The position numbers and the translations under genes are program-made. The notes beneath the pieces were generated by a model, which did not search any database, was not told where the DNA came from, and saw only the letters and a list, made by a program, of their open reading frames with translations. From Arabidopsis thaliana (Eukaryota; Streptophyta; Magnoliopsida; Brassicales; Brassicaceae), in the NCBI RefSeq assembly GCF_000001735.4, contig NC_003070.9, forward strand, positions 3,100,001 to 3,164,000: DNA of 64,000 nt, written 5' to 3'. Shown here piece after piece: positions 1 through 13,076 of the stretch; position 1 is the stretch's first letter; each line of letters begins with the position of its first letter.

Positions 1-1850
1 CAAAGTTAGAATCAATTTCAGTAAGAAGAGTGAGACCAGTAGCTAGCTGGTAAGCTCCCAGCAGAAATCAATCGAAGCAAGCTTCAATATATATAGTTAA
101 AAAAAGAAAAAAAAGGAGGAAACTTTGGGAAAAGGAAAGTAGGTACCTTTAAAGAGAAGAAAGAAGAAGAAGAAGTTTCAAGAAGCCATGATCAGATCTT
201 GTGACTAGTCACACTCGTCAGAGGCTTTTTGTTATAGTTAAATTCTAAATCTTGGCCTCGATCACCACCTTCTCTCTTGTGCTACGCCTCTCTATTATTT
301 GTGCTCCCTAACACAGACGACGACGATGAATGGGACCACCCCGAATACGTATGCCCATGTCTCGGAGTATGGGCGATTTGTATATTTTATAATGGAATAA
401 AATAAAAGAAGAAAAAAGCTTAATTTGGATAAAAGACAAACTTCACACACATATCAAGAACAGGGTCGGCTTCGCCGGTAACATTTTCCTCGCTAAAACA
501 GAACAGTGGGCTTAAGATATATCAAGTACTACTACTTGTAAATCTTGGCAACTTTCTGGGGAATATTAATTGATATTTTCACCGATGTGACTAAGACTGT
601 GTAATGAGGAAAAAAGAAGTAAAGTGGAAGAAGAACAAAATGGGGTTGATTCTTATAAATCCGATTGAAGAGAATCGTCCAAAGGATAAGAGATCAAAAG
701 TAAAAAAAAAAAAAAAGATTATTAATAAAATAAAAAAACGAGAAAGAGAGAGAGAAAGAAAGATGGTGGTAGTTGTTTAATGAAGGCAGTAACCAGAAGT
801 AGAAAGTTGGGTTTTGAGGAAGACGACAACGATAGTCTTATGGGCTTCACGTTTTCTCGGCTTTTTGCGTTTTGTAATCTGTTTCTGGGATTTACTTCAA
901 AGTTGGGACTTTCCTTTTTTGTATTTTTTTTTATCGTTGAAAGAAAGTAATAAAATTTGTAAAACTAATTTAAGTTTATTCGAAGAATTTAAATTTGTTT
1001 TATTTTTTATATAAAAAGGGTAAAAAAATCGTTATTAAGGTTTTATTTTTTTTTCGTCAAACAAAATCCATATCGTTTTAACATCATTGTCAAACTTCGA
1101 TTCGTTCTTATCGCAAATCCACGTTACCATGTTTTCTTAGGTATTTTGCTTCTATCCTCTTAAAGTTAAATCTCCCCCTAAGTTTTTTGCAGTAAATCTC
1201 CGGAGAAGATCGAATCGACAACGTCTTATCTAGACAGCGCAATTCAGCATAGATATTGTGGCACAGCTATGTTGGACCAAAAATGTGCCTCCATAATGCA
1301 AATGTTGTCCTAGCAACACAGTATCATCCATTAGACATAGTCATGGCCCATGTTGCACATATCTGAATTGGCAAAAGGTACTAATCCCATTTCAGGAATA
1401 ACACTTTGAAGAACAAAACAAATATGAGCTTAGGAGACTTCTTAATGGCCGGCCAAGAACGCTTCAATCACTAGGGATGTGATGGTTTGGAACTTTAAGG
1501 CGCCCTTTGAGAGCTATTTCATTTTCACTCTTTTGATATTGAACTCTCAAAACAACTGTTCATTACCATGTGTTTTCTCGGTTTTTAATGTGTGTATTTG
1601 TGTGAAACAAGGCCAATAATCTATATACGAAAATAAAGAAAATGGTTCTTTACACCAAAACTTCCGTATTAAAAAGAACATTTAAAATCTGTTATCGTCA
1701 CTGTAATAAACAATGTCAATGGTTACTTATGTATAAGAAGTAGAAGAAGATGACGGAAAACAATCTTTGTCACTCTTTTGCAAGGACTGATCATCTTCTT
1801 CTTCAGTTTGATGAACCACCGGAGGACATGAAGAAAGTTTTTCATAATAA
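1..1850. other. Spacer, probable 5' flank of PHYA and 3' flank of MCU1
   Basis: No convincing coding frame is visible here. From remembered gene order, PHYA (At1g09570, read leftward) should begin just left of the window, so the first several hundred bases may be its promoter and 5' leader. The sequence itself does not prove this. Purine-rich runs occur at about 100-180 and 700-770, including a GA-repeat stretch near 744-762. From about 1000 on the sequence is AT-rich and should include the 3' UTR of the leftward uniporter gene. Confidence 0.4.
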
Positions 1851-2832
1851 TCAGTCCCTGCGACTCTGCAAAGCATCCTCGAGATCAAGTTCTAATCCAA
1901 CACGATTCCTTATAGACGCAGCTGCATGACAAGACGACGTCATTTTAAATAACCTCTCCAATTCCTTAAACCTCTCGCAGTCAAACTTATGACTCTTCAA
2001 CAACTTCCTCTGTCTCGACAAGAAGAGCCTCTTCATGAAATCCTGATATGTCGGATCTCTCGAAGTCATCAAGAAATAAGCATAACCCACAATGATTCCA
2101 GTCGCTGTAGCGAAGAAAGTGATTGGTTCCATCACATCCCATGAGAATTCCCAGAAAGTTAATCTAAAAAAGAGTCCAATTTGAACCATCGAAGTAGCTA
2201 AACCACACCAAAGAATCTTCCTCACTTGTCTATGAGCCAAAACATCAATCTCTTCTTTCATGATTCTCAATTTGTTGAATTCTTCCTTGATTTGATCTTC
2301 CTCTGGATTCTGGTCCAAAGGCATCGCTCTTCTAATCAGATCCACCACCTGAACAAAACAAAAAAGTCCAGATTTTTAGAGAAATCGAGACAAAACAGAG
2401 TAAAGTGAGACAAAACAGAGTAAAGTTCTGTTTTTGTGTTCTAATTAAGACCTTGTCTGGGTGAAGATAGACTTTATCACGAAAGATCAAGACAACGCCA
2501 GCATCGTCAAGAACACGAGCAAAGACATGAGCTTCATCGGGAGATCTAGCGATACCCATTCCTTGAGAAGCTTCTAAAAGTGTAGAGTAAGAGACAACAT
2601 CTCTATCAGCCACACCAACAAGCTTCTTCTTCATGTCTTCAACATTCACAAGCCTCATTAGCTTCTTCGCTTCCGCTATAGTTATCTCTTTCTTCTTCTC
2701 CTCTTCATCCTCCGACGGTGTTTTGACGGTGACGCAGCTTCTTAATCCACCGTGACCAAGCCATGTCCTTTGCGAAGAAGCTCTAATGGCATTGGACATT
2801 GCCGTACGCCTTATCAAACCCATTGACCACAT
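1851..2832 (-). CDS. MCU1: Mitochondrial calcium uniporter pore protein (MCU family)
   Basis: The coding exons are 2452-2832 and 1851-2348, joined by a 103-bp GT-AG intron in phase 0, giving 292 aa. The family forms the Ca2+-selective channel of the inner mitochondrial membrane. The second exon carries the signature WDVMEP (about residues 197-202). This corresponds to the family W-D-I/V-M-E-P selectivity filter, whose acidic residues line the pore. Hydrophobic segments lie on both sides, at about 172-192 and 204-222. A coiled-coil-like charged stretch precedes TM1, and a basic tail follows TM2. The N-terminus is rich in Arg and Ser, as expected for a mitochondrial presequence. The start chosen is the ATG of MWSMGLIRR; the frame is open a few codons further, but only with a GTG. 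The symbol is from memory of At1g09575. Confidence 0.9.
2387..2426. repeat. Perfect 20-bp tandem duplication in the MCU1 intron
   Basis: The 20-base unit beginning GAGACAAAACAG occurs twice in a row without a mismatch (2387-2406 and 2407-2426). It lies wholly inside the single intron of the uniporter gene and does not touch either splice site. Confidence 0.9.
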
Positions 2833-4656
2833 TATTTGACCCACGAATCTGAAGATCTTAGCTCTGGATTTGGTGAAAGCGAAATTGAATAAAAGTTAGG
2901 TTCACAGATCAAACGATTAAAAGATATGAGAATCGGAGAAAGAGATGGAATAATATAACGCGCTTAATTATGATTCTTCTGTTATTAATATCATAAGATT
3001 ACACGATTAGGAAAATCGAAGAAAAGAAAAAAGAGGACAAGCACGAAGCCATTTGCTTTTTATCTATCGAAAAGTAAAAAGATTGGTACTAGCCAATGGC
3101 CATTGTTGACTTGGCATGAAGAATGGCTTTTACGAAAATCTCAATCAATAAGTTACAACTTTTTGTTAACTCAAAAATCCACATTCTAAATTTGATTTTC
3201 TTGATAAAGTTGTATTTATTCTATCCAACAACCATCCCGACAAAAGAAACAGTGAAAATGCCGTTGTTGAGACCTATCCTTTTCATCGGAGTTGAAATTG
3301 ACGCGGAATATATACGGATTTAGGTTACTTTATTACCCACATGACAAACAAACAACACGTAACTGAGTTTAAAAAGAGAAAAACACGATTAGTTTACGTA
3401 AACTCTTGTTTAGTTTTTCTTGTCAAATTGTTTAGGTGGAATTCCTAATTACAAATCCATATTCTAGGCTACTAGCTTGCATTCACTAATATTCGTTGTG
3501 AAAAACTCATATGAGCATATATAGACATCACCATCTTTTTGCACTACTATGAAAAACAAAAAACAAGTCTCATTTTGATTGCATATTAGAAACGATCTAA
3601 AACATTTTCGACTAATATATTGACATACCTGGAAGTACCTGCTTTCAACAGTTTGCTTATATGATAATGTGAATGAAGAAGACGAAGGAAAATAAGTTTT
3701 AGCCTTTCTATCCACGGCTTGAGAGTTTTTGCATTCTTTTGAAACGAAAGCAATAACAACTAATTATGTTCTCTCTTGTTTTGCCCTTTTTCTCTCCTTG
3801 AGAATAGTAGATTTGATCGTTATACGACCATAAGGGCCAAATTCTTTATTTAAACTTTTTTTTTTGGTAATTAAAACCCAATTTCATAGGAAATAAAAAC
3901 TAGTACATTTTAGGACCCCAGCTAAATATGATGATAATTAATGTAAAAATACGACTTGGGAATTCATATGTTTTTAATGCTCGACTTTTGAGCTGACTTT
4001 GCAATAGGCTTACCACTTCCGTTAAAGGATAAGTTTATGAAATTATTAAAACATAACCAAACAATGACATGACGAGTTGTATCTAAGAAGAGATGCAATT
4101 AAAAAAACACTTAATCTAAACTAATACTACTTAGTTAGCCTGGCCATACTATTATTAAAGATGTTTTAATCTTATGCAATAGTTTTTTTTTTTGTCAAAC
4201 AATCTTATGTAATAGTTTAAGTTTGTCAATTTGTCTTATTAAAACAGGAGGAACTGCACAACTCTACCAAAAAAAAAAAAAGTCTCAAAGACTGTGCCAA
4301 ATCTTGCCTTTATGACTCCAAAGTGCACGTTTATTCAGATAAAGTATTCAAAAAACAACCAAATGGAAATGAGATTAGAGAGCGAGGTTCAGAGATGATG
4401 GGCGACTAGTTGCAAATACAAAGTGTTGTTTAAATGAAAAGTGATTAATTATTTATATAGATCTTTATTGGACCCAATGCTATCACCTCATCTCAATTAT
4501 CAAGCCCATGGGTTGGTCTCATCAAAGCCCAATCAAAGCTTCCCAAACAAAAAGGAATTAAGATGAACAAACAAAAAAAAACACTTCGGAGCAAAAGATC
4601 TGGCCACCACAACACAACGATCGACGAATACAATAGGAAAATTTGAAATCTCGTCG
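2833..4656. other. Spacer between MCU1 and the p24 gene
   Basis: This AT-rich spacer holds the 5' flank of the leftward uniporter gene and the promoter of the rightward p24 gene. An 83-codon minus-strand frame at 3464-3715 has no domain, no clear splice partner and Phe/Ser-rich composition, so I do not call it a gene. Homopolymer T and A runs occur near 3857, 4182 and 4268. I see no transposon ends or RNA gene. Confidence 0.5.
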
Positions 4657-6092
4657 ATGAAGATGACTGCTAAGATGCGCCGTGAATTCCCGACGGCGTT
4701 CCTTCTCTTGTTTCTGGTTCCGGTGATGATTCCGGTCGGTGAGGCTGTATGGCTAGATGTGCCTCCCACCGGAACAAAGTGTGTATCTGAAGAAATCCAG
4801 AGCAATGTCGTCGTTTTGGCTGATTACCTCATCATCTCCGAGGATCACGAGGTCATGCCCACTATATCCGTCAAGGTAAGTGTCTTCGATTTTCTGTTCC
4901 TATCATCTTGCTTGTTCAGTGATTTGAATCTGCATTTTGTGTTACTCGATCCATAATTTCAACTGATTCATGAGTCACGTTTAGGAATTAGAAAGGCATG
5001 TATTAATTCTCGATCCAAGTTTCCTTATTTGGAAAATTATGATCATGCATGTCTTTCTTTGATTGTTTGTTATGATGATTTTCGGATTTGTATAAATGCT
5101 CAGATGCTTGTGTATAGCTTAATCCCTGTGAATACCCTTTTTTTTTTGCCGTAATATCAGTAATTAGCTGTGAGATTGAGATAAGAAAAATTGAAACTTT
5201 ATGTGGTCTTTTAATGAAGTCTGTGTTTTTGATGTGTATGTTTGGGAACAATGATAATTATTACGAACAAGGGAGTTTCTTTTATTGAGCAAGTATCATT
5301 TGGTATTTAGTAATCATTGCTATGTGCTAGTTCCAGATAGTTTGATGGATTGTTTAAGATAGTGTCCTTTGGATTGAGAGCAGTCTTTGAAGTCGACTTG
5401 AAAAAAGGAATACAATGTTTCTGAATGGTAACCTCTGTTCCTTTTTATTCTTGGCTCTGAGTTTTGAGAATCATTATGGTGCAGGTGACATCCCCATATG
5501 GCAACAATCTGCACAATATGGAAAACGTAACGCATGGCCAATTTGCATTTACAACCCAAGAATCAGGGAACTACTTGGCGTGCTTTTGGGCAGATGAAAA
5601 GAGTCACGGAAACAAAAATGTTAGCATCAACATTGACTGGAGAACTGGAATCGCTGCTAAGGATTGGGCCTCTATTGCTAAGAAAGAGAAGATCGAGGTT
5701 AGCTTTCAAGAGATTTTACAGTTCAGAGAGTGGTATTGCTTATAATTTTGCTTCAAAATATTTCTAAAATTTGTTACTCTATGACAATTGCTTAAGGGTG
5801 TGGAGCTGGAGATCAGGAAACTCGAAGGCGCAGTCGAAGCCATCCATGAAAATATACTCTACCTAAGAAACAGGTAAAGTCATCTTCAGCTGCATGAACT
5901 GCTCTTGCCTTCTTTGCTGACTCTCATTATCAAAATGGTAATTGCAGAGAAGCAGACATGAGGACAATGAGTGAGAAAACGAACTCGCGGGTGGCTTGGT
6001 ACAGTATAATGTCACTAGGTGTTTGCATTGCTGTCTCTGGTTTCCAGGTACTCTACTTGAAGCAGTACTTTGAGAAGAAGAAGCTTATATAG
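4657..6092 (+). CDS. p24delta3: p24 delta-subfamily ER-Golgi cargo receptor (emp24/gp25L)
   Basis: Four coding exons, 4657-4875, 5485-5697, 5797-5873 and 5948-6092, give 217 aa. p24 proteins are type I membrane proteins of COPI/COPII vesicles that help export cargo such as GPI-anchored proteins from the ER. The order seen is a signal peptide (about 1-29, ending VGEA), a GOLD-type lumenal domain with the conserved Cys pair (TGTKCVSEE and YLACFW), a coiled coil ([20 protein letters not shown]), a TM segment (about 188-207) and a short cytosolic tail. The tail ends EKKKLI, so the last four residues fit the KKXX COPI retrieval signal. In-frame upstream codons contain no earlier ATG. The symbol is remembered for At1g09580; the family call is secure. 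Confidence 0.92.
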
Positions 6093-6420
6093 AGATTCCC
6101 TGATATTCAGGTCCTTTAATGAGAGTTTCTTCTTAAAGAATAATATTCAATTCATCTCCTTTCTTTCCTCTTTACACGCCTCCTTTTTACTGACGCTGTA
6201 AAATTTTTGTTCATGGATTGTTTATGTAGCTTCTCTCTGATAAGAAGTCATTATTTCTGATTCTGAAATAATAATATTAACTTCTTGTCATCTCCAAAGT
6301 CCAAACGAAAGAGATTCTAGAACCATTGATATTGGGTTGTAACTGATACTTTATGTTAGTTTGGGGCTATAACACGTAAGTTTGACAGTACAAGGGTTAA
6401 GATTACAAGAAAAAACTAAT

Positions 6421-7606
<1,186 letters not shown>

Positions 7607-8167
7607 TTCTATCTTCTTGTGCTTTAGAACTCTTTTTCATTTGTTTTGTAGCAGACTTAAAACTAAGAATTATGATTTACTATATAACAGGAGTTTGCAA
7701 TCCAGATTTTGTAAGGATGGTTTATTTTTATTATTGGTATTTTTGATCTTCCAACTATTGTTCACTTTTGTCAACGGTGTCTTACGAATTTTAAATATGT
7801 CTGAAATTGATTTAATTATGAGCCTCATTTTAAGATACGTTTGACTTGGAGCCCATGGAACTCCAGCACGATGCCACGTAGCGTCTGAGCAACAGAACCT
7901 AATTTTGAACACTGAACTCAAAAGAGAAGAAGAAAAGAGTCAAGTCTTGGGTGTCCATTAATGGGAGATCTCTGTTATGTTCAACACTTGCTCGAGAGAC
8001 AGATAGAAACCAGGCTGCTTCGTCATTGTTTCTCCTCTGAAGCATTTTCGTTATTTCTGTTTGCTGTATTAAAATTTCCTAAAATAGAAAGACTATGAAA
8101 CCTCATTTCCCTAAAATCTCTCATATTCTTGATAGGCTCTTCGTAATTTCAGGAATCACTCACAATT

Positions 8168-8204
<37 letters not shown>

Positions 8205-8616
8205 AATCTCAGCATATCTCTTTCTCTCTAACCCACAAGTCTTCCTTTGATTCTTTGATTTCAATTCGTTTTCTTCATACAAAAACATTGAGACACATAT
8301 TTAATCCATATTTCGAGATCAGTCTTGCTGACCTCAAATTTTCCAGTTTCGTTACATCTACAGAAAAAGCTCCTCTCTTTTTTTTTTGTCTCCCATTTGA
8401 TTTTAAGATTAGCGTCTAATCCAACAAGTTCCAACAAGGTCTAAAGATCAAAAGCTCAAATCTTTGTTCTTTGTTGGTGGTGTGGGTGGGAAGATTTCAT
8501 TTTCAGTGGAGAAGAAGAAAAAAGGAAAGATTAGGAAGCTAATCAAAACATACAGTTTCCTGATTCCGGTCAGGAAACTGTGGAGCATTGACGGAATCAC
8601 GAAGCCGTGGAGAATT
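7607..8616. other. Spacer and probable 5' leader of the CDK-like kinase gene
   Basis: The first 250 bases are the 3' flank of RPL21A. From about 7,950 the sequence turns CT-rich and should include the leader of the kinase gene. A (TC)14 microsatellite lies at 8173-8200. The kinase frame is open upstream of its ATG from at least 8464, without any ATG. I see no separate gene. Confidence 0.5.
8173..8200. repeat. (TC)14 microsatellite
   Basis: Fourteen uninterrupted TC dinucleotides lie about 420 bp before the kinase start. CT-rich tracts are common in Arabidopsis core promoters and leaders, so this may be part of the kinase promoter. Confidence 0.9.
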
Positions 8617-11318
8617 ATGGGCTGCAATTGCACCAAAGGAACACGGCCTGATAATGATAACGTCGATAACAGCAACAGCATTGTCAGCAATGTCAATGTC
8701 AAGGAGAGAAGAAGCAAGCCTAAGAAAACCCCCAAGAAGAAGAAAAAATCAAAATCTGCTTCTTCGAGCAAAGACAACAATGTAGGATTCGAGGAACGAA
8801 GCAACGACAATAAAGAAGCCTCCTTGACGTTGTTGATACCCATTGATGCCAAGAAGGATGATGAGTCCGAGAAGAAGGTGAATCTCGAGAGAAAGTCTTC
8901 TAGATTGGTGTTTCAGAGACGGCCCACCGGTATTGAGGTTGGTGCCAACAACATAGGGACATTGCAGCAACCTAAGATGACTAGAATATGCAGTGTTAGT
9001 AATGGAGAAAGAGGAGCTCAGGTTATGGCTGGTTGGCCTTCATGGTTAGCTTCTGTTGCTGGCGAAGCTATCAATGGATGGATTCCACGAAAGGCTGATT
9101 CTTTCGAGAAGTTGGAAAAGGTAAGTTCTTTTTGTTCATTATAACTATTGAGATGATTTTTGATTGATTGTCTTGTCTAAGTTGTACATTGTTGGATTGT
9201 TACTGTTAGATTGGACAAGGGACGTATAGCAGTGTGTACAAAGCCCGGGACCTAGAGACGAACCAATTAGTTGCACTGAAGAAAGTGCGGTTTGCTAATA
9301 TGGATCCCGACAGTGTTCGGTTCATGGCTAGAGAAATAATCATCCTTCGAAGGCTTGACCATCCTAATGTTATGAAGCTTGAGGGTTTGATCACTTCAAG
9401 AGTATCAGGAAGTATGTATCTTATATTTGAATACATGGAACACGATCTTGCTGGCCTAGCTTCAACCCCTGGGATTAACTTCTCTGAGGCACAGGTAATC
9501 CTATTTCTCCACAATATATGCATTACTATTATGTGGTTTGATTTTCATCTAATGTATTGTGCTTCTGCAGATTAAGTGCTATATGAAACAGCTGCTTCAT
9601 GGTCTTGAACATTGTCATAGCCGAGGTGTATTGCATCGTGACATCAAGGGCTCTAATCTGCTGCTTGACCATAACAACAATCTCAAAATTGGAGATTTCG
9701 GTCTTGCCAATTTTTACCAAGGTCACCAGAAGCAGCCTCTCACTAGCCGCGTTGTAACTTTGTGGTATCGTCCACCTGAACTATTACTTGGTTCAACAGA
9801 CTATGGTGTTACAGTAGATCTGTGGAGCACAGGATGCATACTAGCTGAACTCTTTACTGGGAAACCTATCATGCCCGGTAGAACCGAGGTAGAACAACTA
9901 CACAAGATCTTCAAACTCTGTGGATCACCTTCTGAAGAGTATTGGAAAATATCAAAATTGCCACATGCCACCATCTTTAAACCTCAACAACCTTACAAGC
10001 GGTGTGTAGCTGAAACATTTAAGAGTCTTCCATCTTCAGCTTTGGCCCTAGTTGAGGTTCTTTTAGCTGTAGAACCAGATGCTCGTGGAACCACAGCTTC
10101 TGCCCTTGAAAGCGAGGTAAAAGCTATGACATTGTAGATTAGAAATTTGTGCCTCCACTCGCTTTATTTATCGGAATGCAAGTGTATACACTTCTTGTCT
10201 CACACTTTTGTTCTTTTTCTGTTTCTTTAGTTCTTTACTACATCGCCTTTGGCAAGTGACCCATCAAGTTTACCAAAGTACCAACCGAGAAAGGAAATTG
10301 ATGTGAAGGCTCAAGAGGAGGAGGCAAAACGGTAAGATCCAGATCGTATCATAGTGTTAACAATAACAAAAAGCTCTTATATGCTTGAATGAACACTGAC
10401 ACGTCCCAATTTCCTCTGATCCACCAGAAAGAAAGACACTAGCAGTAAACAGAATGATTCAAAACAAGTATCTAGAGAATCTAAAGCTGTGCCGGCTCCA
10501 GACTCCAATGCCGAGTCTCTGACATCAATACAAGTACGTCTGGTTCTAGCATAATACACATATAGATATATATGATTATATTCGTGTGATCTTACATATC
10601 TGTCTATTTTCTTGTTTTGTAAAGAAACGTCAAGGGCAGCATAACCAGGTAAGCAATAGTGACAAGTTCAATCCTGGTGAAGATGCAGCTAGCTTCCGGA
10701 TAGAACCACTGAAGAGTGGAACTGCAAAAGACGGTCACACTCGTTATGGTGTGTCCTCGGTGAATAGAAATGGAGAGAATGTTATGATGGGCTCGAGTCG
10801 GTCTCCTAGAAAAGAACTGAGGACACAACGGTCTTTTGTCCAACGCGGAACAGCCCAATTGTCAAGATTCTCAAACTCGGTAGCTGCTAGAGATGGATCA
10901 CATTTCGCTATAGCAAATCCACGGTGGTTTGAAGATAGTTATAACAATAATAACGGAAGGCAAAACGGAGGTGCTTGGTCCCAACGTTTGGTGGTTAAAC
11001 ACAAAGAGTTTACAAAACACAAAGAATCTATAACGGTAAAAAGAACATTTGAACTGTGTGTAATTGTGCTTCTCTTTGCAATGGAATTCTTTGTGGGCTA
11101 ATCACAATTTGTTTGGTTATCTTTAGGTTAACGGTGAAAAGAAAGAGAGAATGCACTGCTCAGGGCCTTTGGTTTCTGCAGGAGGAAACTTAGATGAAAT
11201 GTTGAAAGAACATGAAAGGCAGATTCAGTTAGCGGTTCGCAAAGCTCGGGTGGATAAGAAGACGAATAGAGGCGATAACAGACAGACTCAAGCGTTTCTT
11301 GCTGCAAATGGCAGGTGA
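8617..11318 (+). CDS. CDK-like protein kinase (CRK9/IBS1-type CMGC) with an N-myristoylation signal
   Basis: Seven exons give 714 aa: 8617-9120, 9210-9494, 9571-10116, 10231-10331, 10428-10533, 10625-11035 and 11127-11318. The N-terminus MGCNCTKG fits myristoylation at Gly2 and palmitoylation at Cys3/Cys5, so membrane attachment is likely. A basic, disordered region follows up to residue about 160. The kinase domain (about 163-450) shows the Gly loop GQGTYSSVYKARD, the catalytic Lys in VALKKV, HRDIKGSN, DFGLANF and the CMGC activation segment SRVVTLWYRPPELLLG. The cyclin-binding helix reads PDSVRFMAREI, not PSTAIRE. A long Ser/Lys-rich tail follows. Exon 6 reads through an internal GTAAGC that resembles a donor, because using it would break the frame. 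This is At1g09600 by position; its substrate is unknown. Confidence 0.93.
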
Positions 11319-11788
11319 GATATATCAGGAAAGGATAAGAAAGGAAGAAACTTTTGGGATATCAGACAAAAAGAGAAAGAAAGTGTTGCGGTTTTGCAAT
11401 GTAGAGTCGACTGATCTCTGGTGGGGTCTTGTATGATATTTGTGTATTTTGTTTATTCTTCATTCTTGTATGATATTAAGATTTATTAGTCCTAGTAGAA
11501 TCAATCATTATTGTTATTTTGGTATTTCAATTGCACTAAACGGTCTAACAGAGACAAATATCGATCCAACTACCAAGAAACTTAAATAGAAGGCTTCACT
11601 CTCTTGCTTCTTTTTGCAGAACCTGAAATTAGCTGCAATGTCTTCTTCAAGTACCCTTATAGCTTCTTTTGCTTCATGTCTACGCATAAACCCAACTTCC
11701 TCTCTTATCTCAGCATTTCTTTATATAGTTATTTAGGAACAAGTCGTAACTTCTGTAGAATTCAAGTTCTTAAATTTCGAAGCAGACA
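11319..11788. other. Spacer between the kinase gene and GXM3
   Basis: This stretch contains the 3' UTR of the kinase gene and the promoter and leader of the methyltransferase gene. An open frame at 11604-11792 is Ser/Phe/Tyr-rich, overlaps the leader of the next gene, and has no domain. It is not called. Confidence 0.5.
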
Positions 11789-12637
11789 ATGAGGCCTAAA
11801 GCAAATCAAAACCACAAGCTGAAGGTTCTCCTTGTTTTTCTTCTTGCCACCTTAATTCTCATCTTCATCGTGAGATCAACTCTGACATCTTCACAGGAAC
11901 ACCAGACTCCACAAGAGACAAGATCAACGCGTTGCTCTGGTGCCTGCAATAAGCTACCACGTTCCCTCGCACAAGCCCTGATCCATTACTCGACCTCAGT
12001 TATCACACCACAACAAACGCTCAAAGAGATAGCGGTAAGCAGTAGAGTACTCGGCAAGAAGTCACCCTGCAATTTCTTGGTGTTTGGTCTAGGCCATGAC
12101 AGCCTCATGTGGAGCTCTCTCAACTATGGAGGCCGGACTGTGTTTCTTGAAGAAGATGAAGCATGGATAAAACAGATCAAGAGACGGTTTCCGATGCTGG
12201 AATCGTACCATGTAACATATGACAGTAAAGTCAATCAAGCCGATAATCTCATAGAAGTCGGAAAAGGACCTGAATGCACAGCCATTGGAGATCCAAGGTA
12301 CTCAATGTGTCAACTAGCACTCAAGGGTTTGCCTGCAGAAATTTATGAGACCGGTTGGGATCTAATCATGGTTGATGCACCGACTGGCTACTACGATGAG
12401 GCTCCTGGGAGAATGACAGCAATTTACACTGCGGGAATGATGGCAAGGAACAGGAAACAGGGAGGAGAGACTGATGTGTTTGTGCATGATGTTAACAGGG
12501 AAATAGAAGACAAGTTTTCTAAGGCTTTCTTGTGTGAAGGGTACATGAAGAAACAGGAAGGGAGACTAAGGCATTTTATTATCCCTAGCTATAGAGATGG
12601 ATCAGAATCAGAATCAAATAGACCCTTTTGTCCATAG
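11789..12637 (+). CDS. GXM3: Glucuronoxylan 4-O-methyltransferase (DUF579)
   Basis: A single-exon gene of 282 aa. DUF579 enzymes of the Golgi transfer a methyl group from S-adenosylmethionine to O-4 of glucuronic acid side chains on xylan during secondary wall formation. A short cytosolic N-terminus with basic residues leads into one TM anchor (about 11-29), typical of type II Golgi enzymes. The lumenal domain has the DUF579 start SLAQALIHYSTS, a SAM-binding-like glycine region (NFLVFGLGHDSLMW) and the strongly conserved DLIMVDAPTGYYDEAPGRM stretch. Several Cys residues (SGAC, GPEC, SMC, FLC) are conserved in the family. The length and ends fit GXM3 (At1g09610). No unusual features. Confidence 0.93.
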   Translation: MRPKANQNHKLKVLLVFLLATLILIFIVRSTLTSSQEHQTPQETRSTRCSGACNKLPRSLAQALIHYSTSVITPQQTLKEIAVSSRVLGKKSPCNFLVFGLGHDSLMWSSLNYGGRTVFLEEDEAWIKQIKRRFPMLESYHVTYDSKVNQADNLIEVGKGPECTAIGDPRYSMCQLALKGLPAEIYETGWDLIMVDAPTGYYDEAPGRMTAIYTAGMMARNRKQGGETDVFVHDVNREIEDKFSKAFLCEGYMKKQEGRLRHFIIPSYRDGSESESNRPFCP

Positions 12638-13076
12638 TGACACATGTTACCTAGAGATCTCCTCTGTTTCTCCAAATATGGAACTCTTTATCGTCCTTGT
12701 TGTTCACCTACTTGTCCACAACCAGTATTGGAGAGCCTAGACATAAAGCTATAGCAAGAAACTAGACTTTCTTATTACGTTAAACCAAGTGTTTTGTAAA
12801 AAAGACCATTTAACTTTGTTTCAGCCCAGTAAAGAAATCTAGAAAGCTGATCAGGAGAAAAGAGCAGAACATATAAGCAAACTTGAAAGTTGAAACAAGG
12901 ATATTGTTGAATCAATAAGAGAGAACAGATGATATTACTACACAATACCAGAAATAAAAGAGAAAAACTCAGCAAAGAAGTCAAAATAGTCCAACTTGTA
13001 TAAAATACCAAAAATCCTGCAAACTTCTTGACTAGTAGTTGAAACTTGTCCCACGCTTTTCTTTTGAACAACGCTT
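12638..13076. other. Convergent 3' spacer between GXM3 and LeuRS
   Basis: The two flanking genes point toward each other, so this stretch should hold both 3' UTRs. A 111-codon minus-strand frame (12775-13110) runs through the last intron and 3' UTR of the LeuRS gene. It has no domain and is a chance frame. Confidence 0.5.

Noticed and set aside
814-1014. 66-codon plus-strand frame upstream of MCU1
   Set aside because: Low-complexity Phe/Leu/Ser composition from AT-rich sequence, non-ATG start and no domain.
3464-3715. 83-codon minus-strand frame in the MCU1-p24 spacer
   Set aside because: It starts with a possible ATG but shows no recognisable motif, TM pattern or splice partner, and has typical chance composition.
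10649-10654. GTAAGC inside kinase exon 6 as a splice donor
   Set aside because: Splicing there would need an acceptor that keeps frame, and none fits. The frame reads on smoothly for 130 codons.
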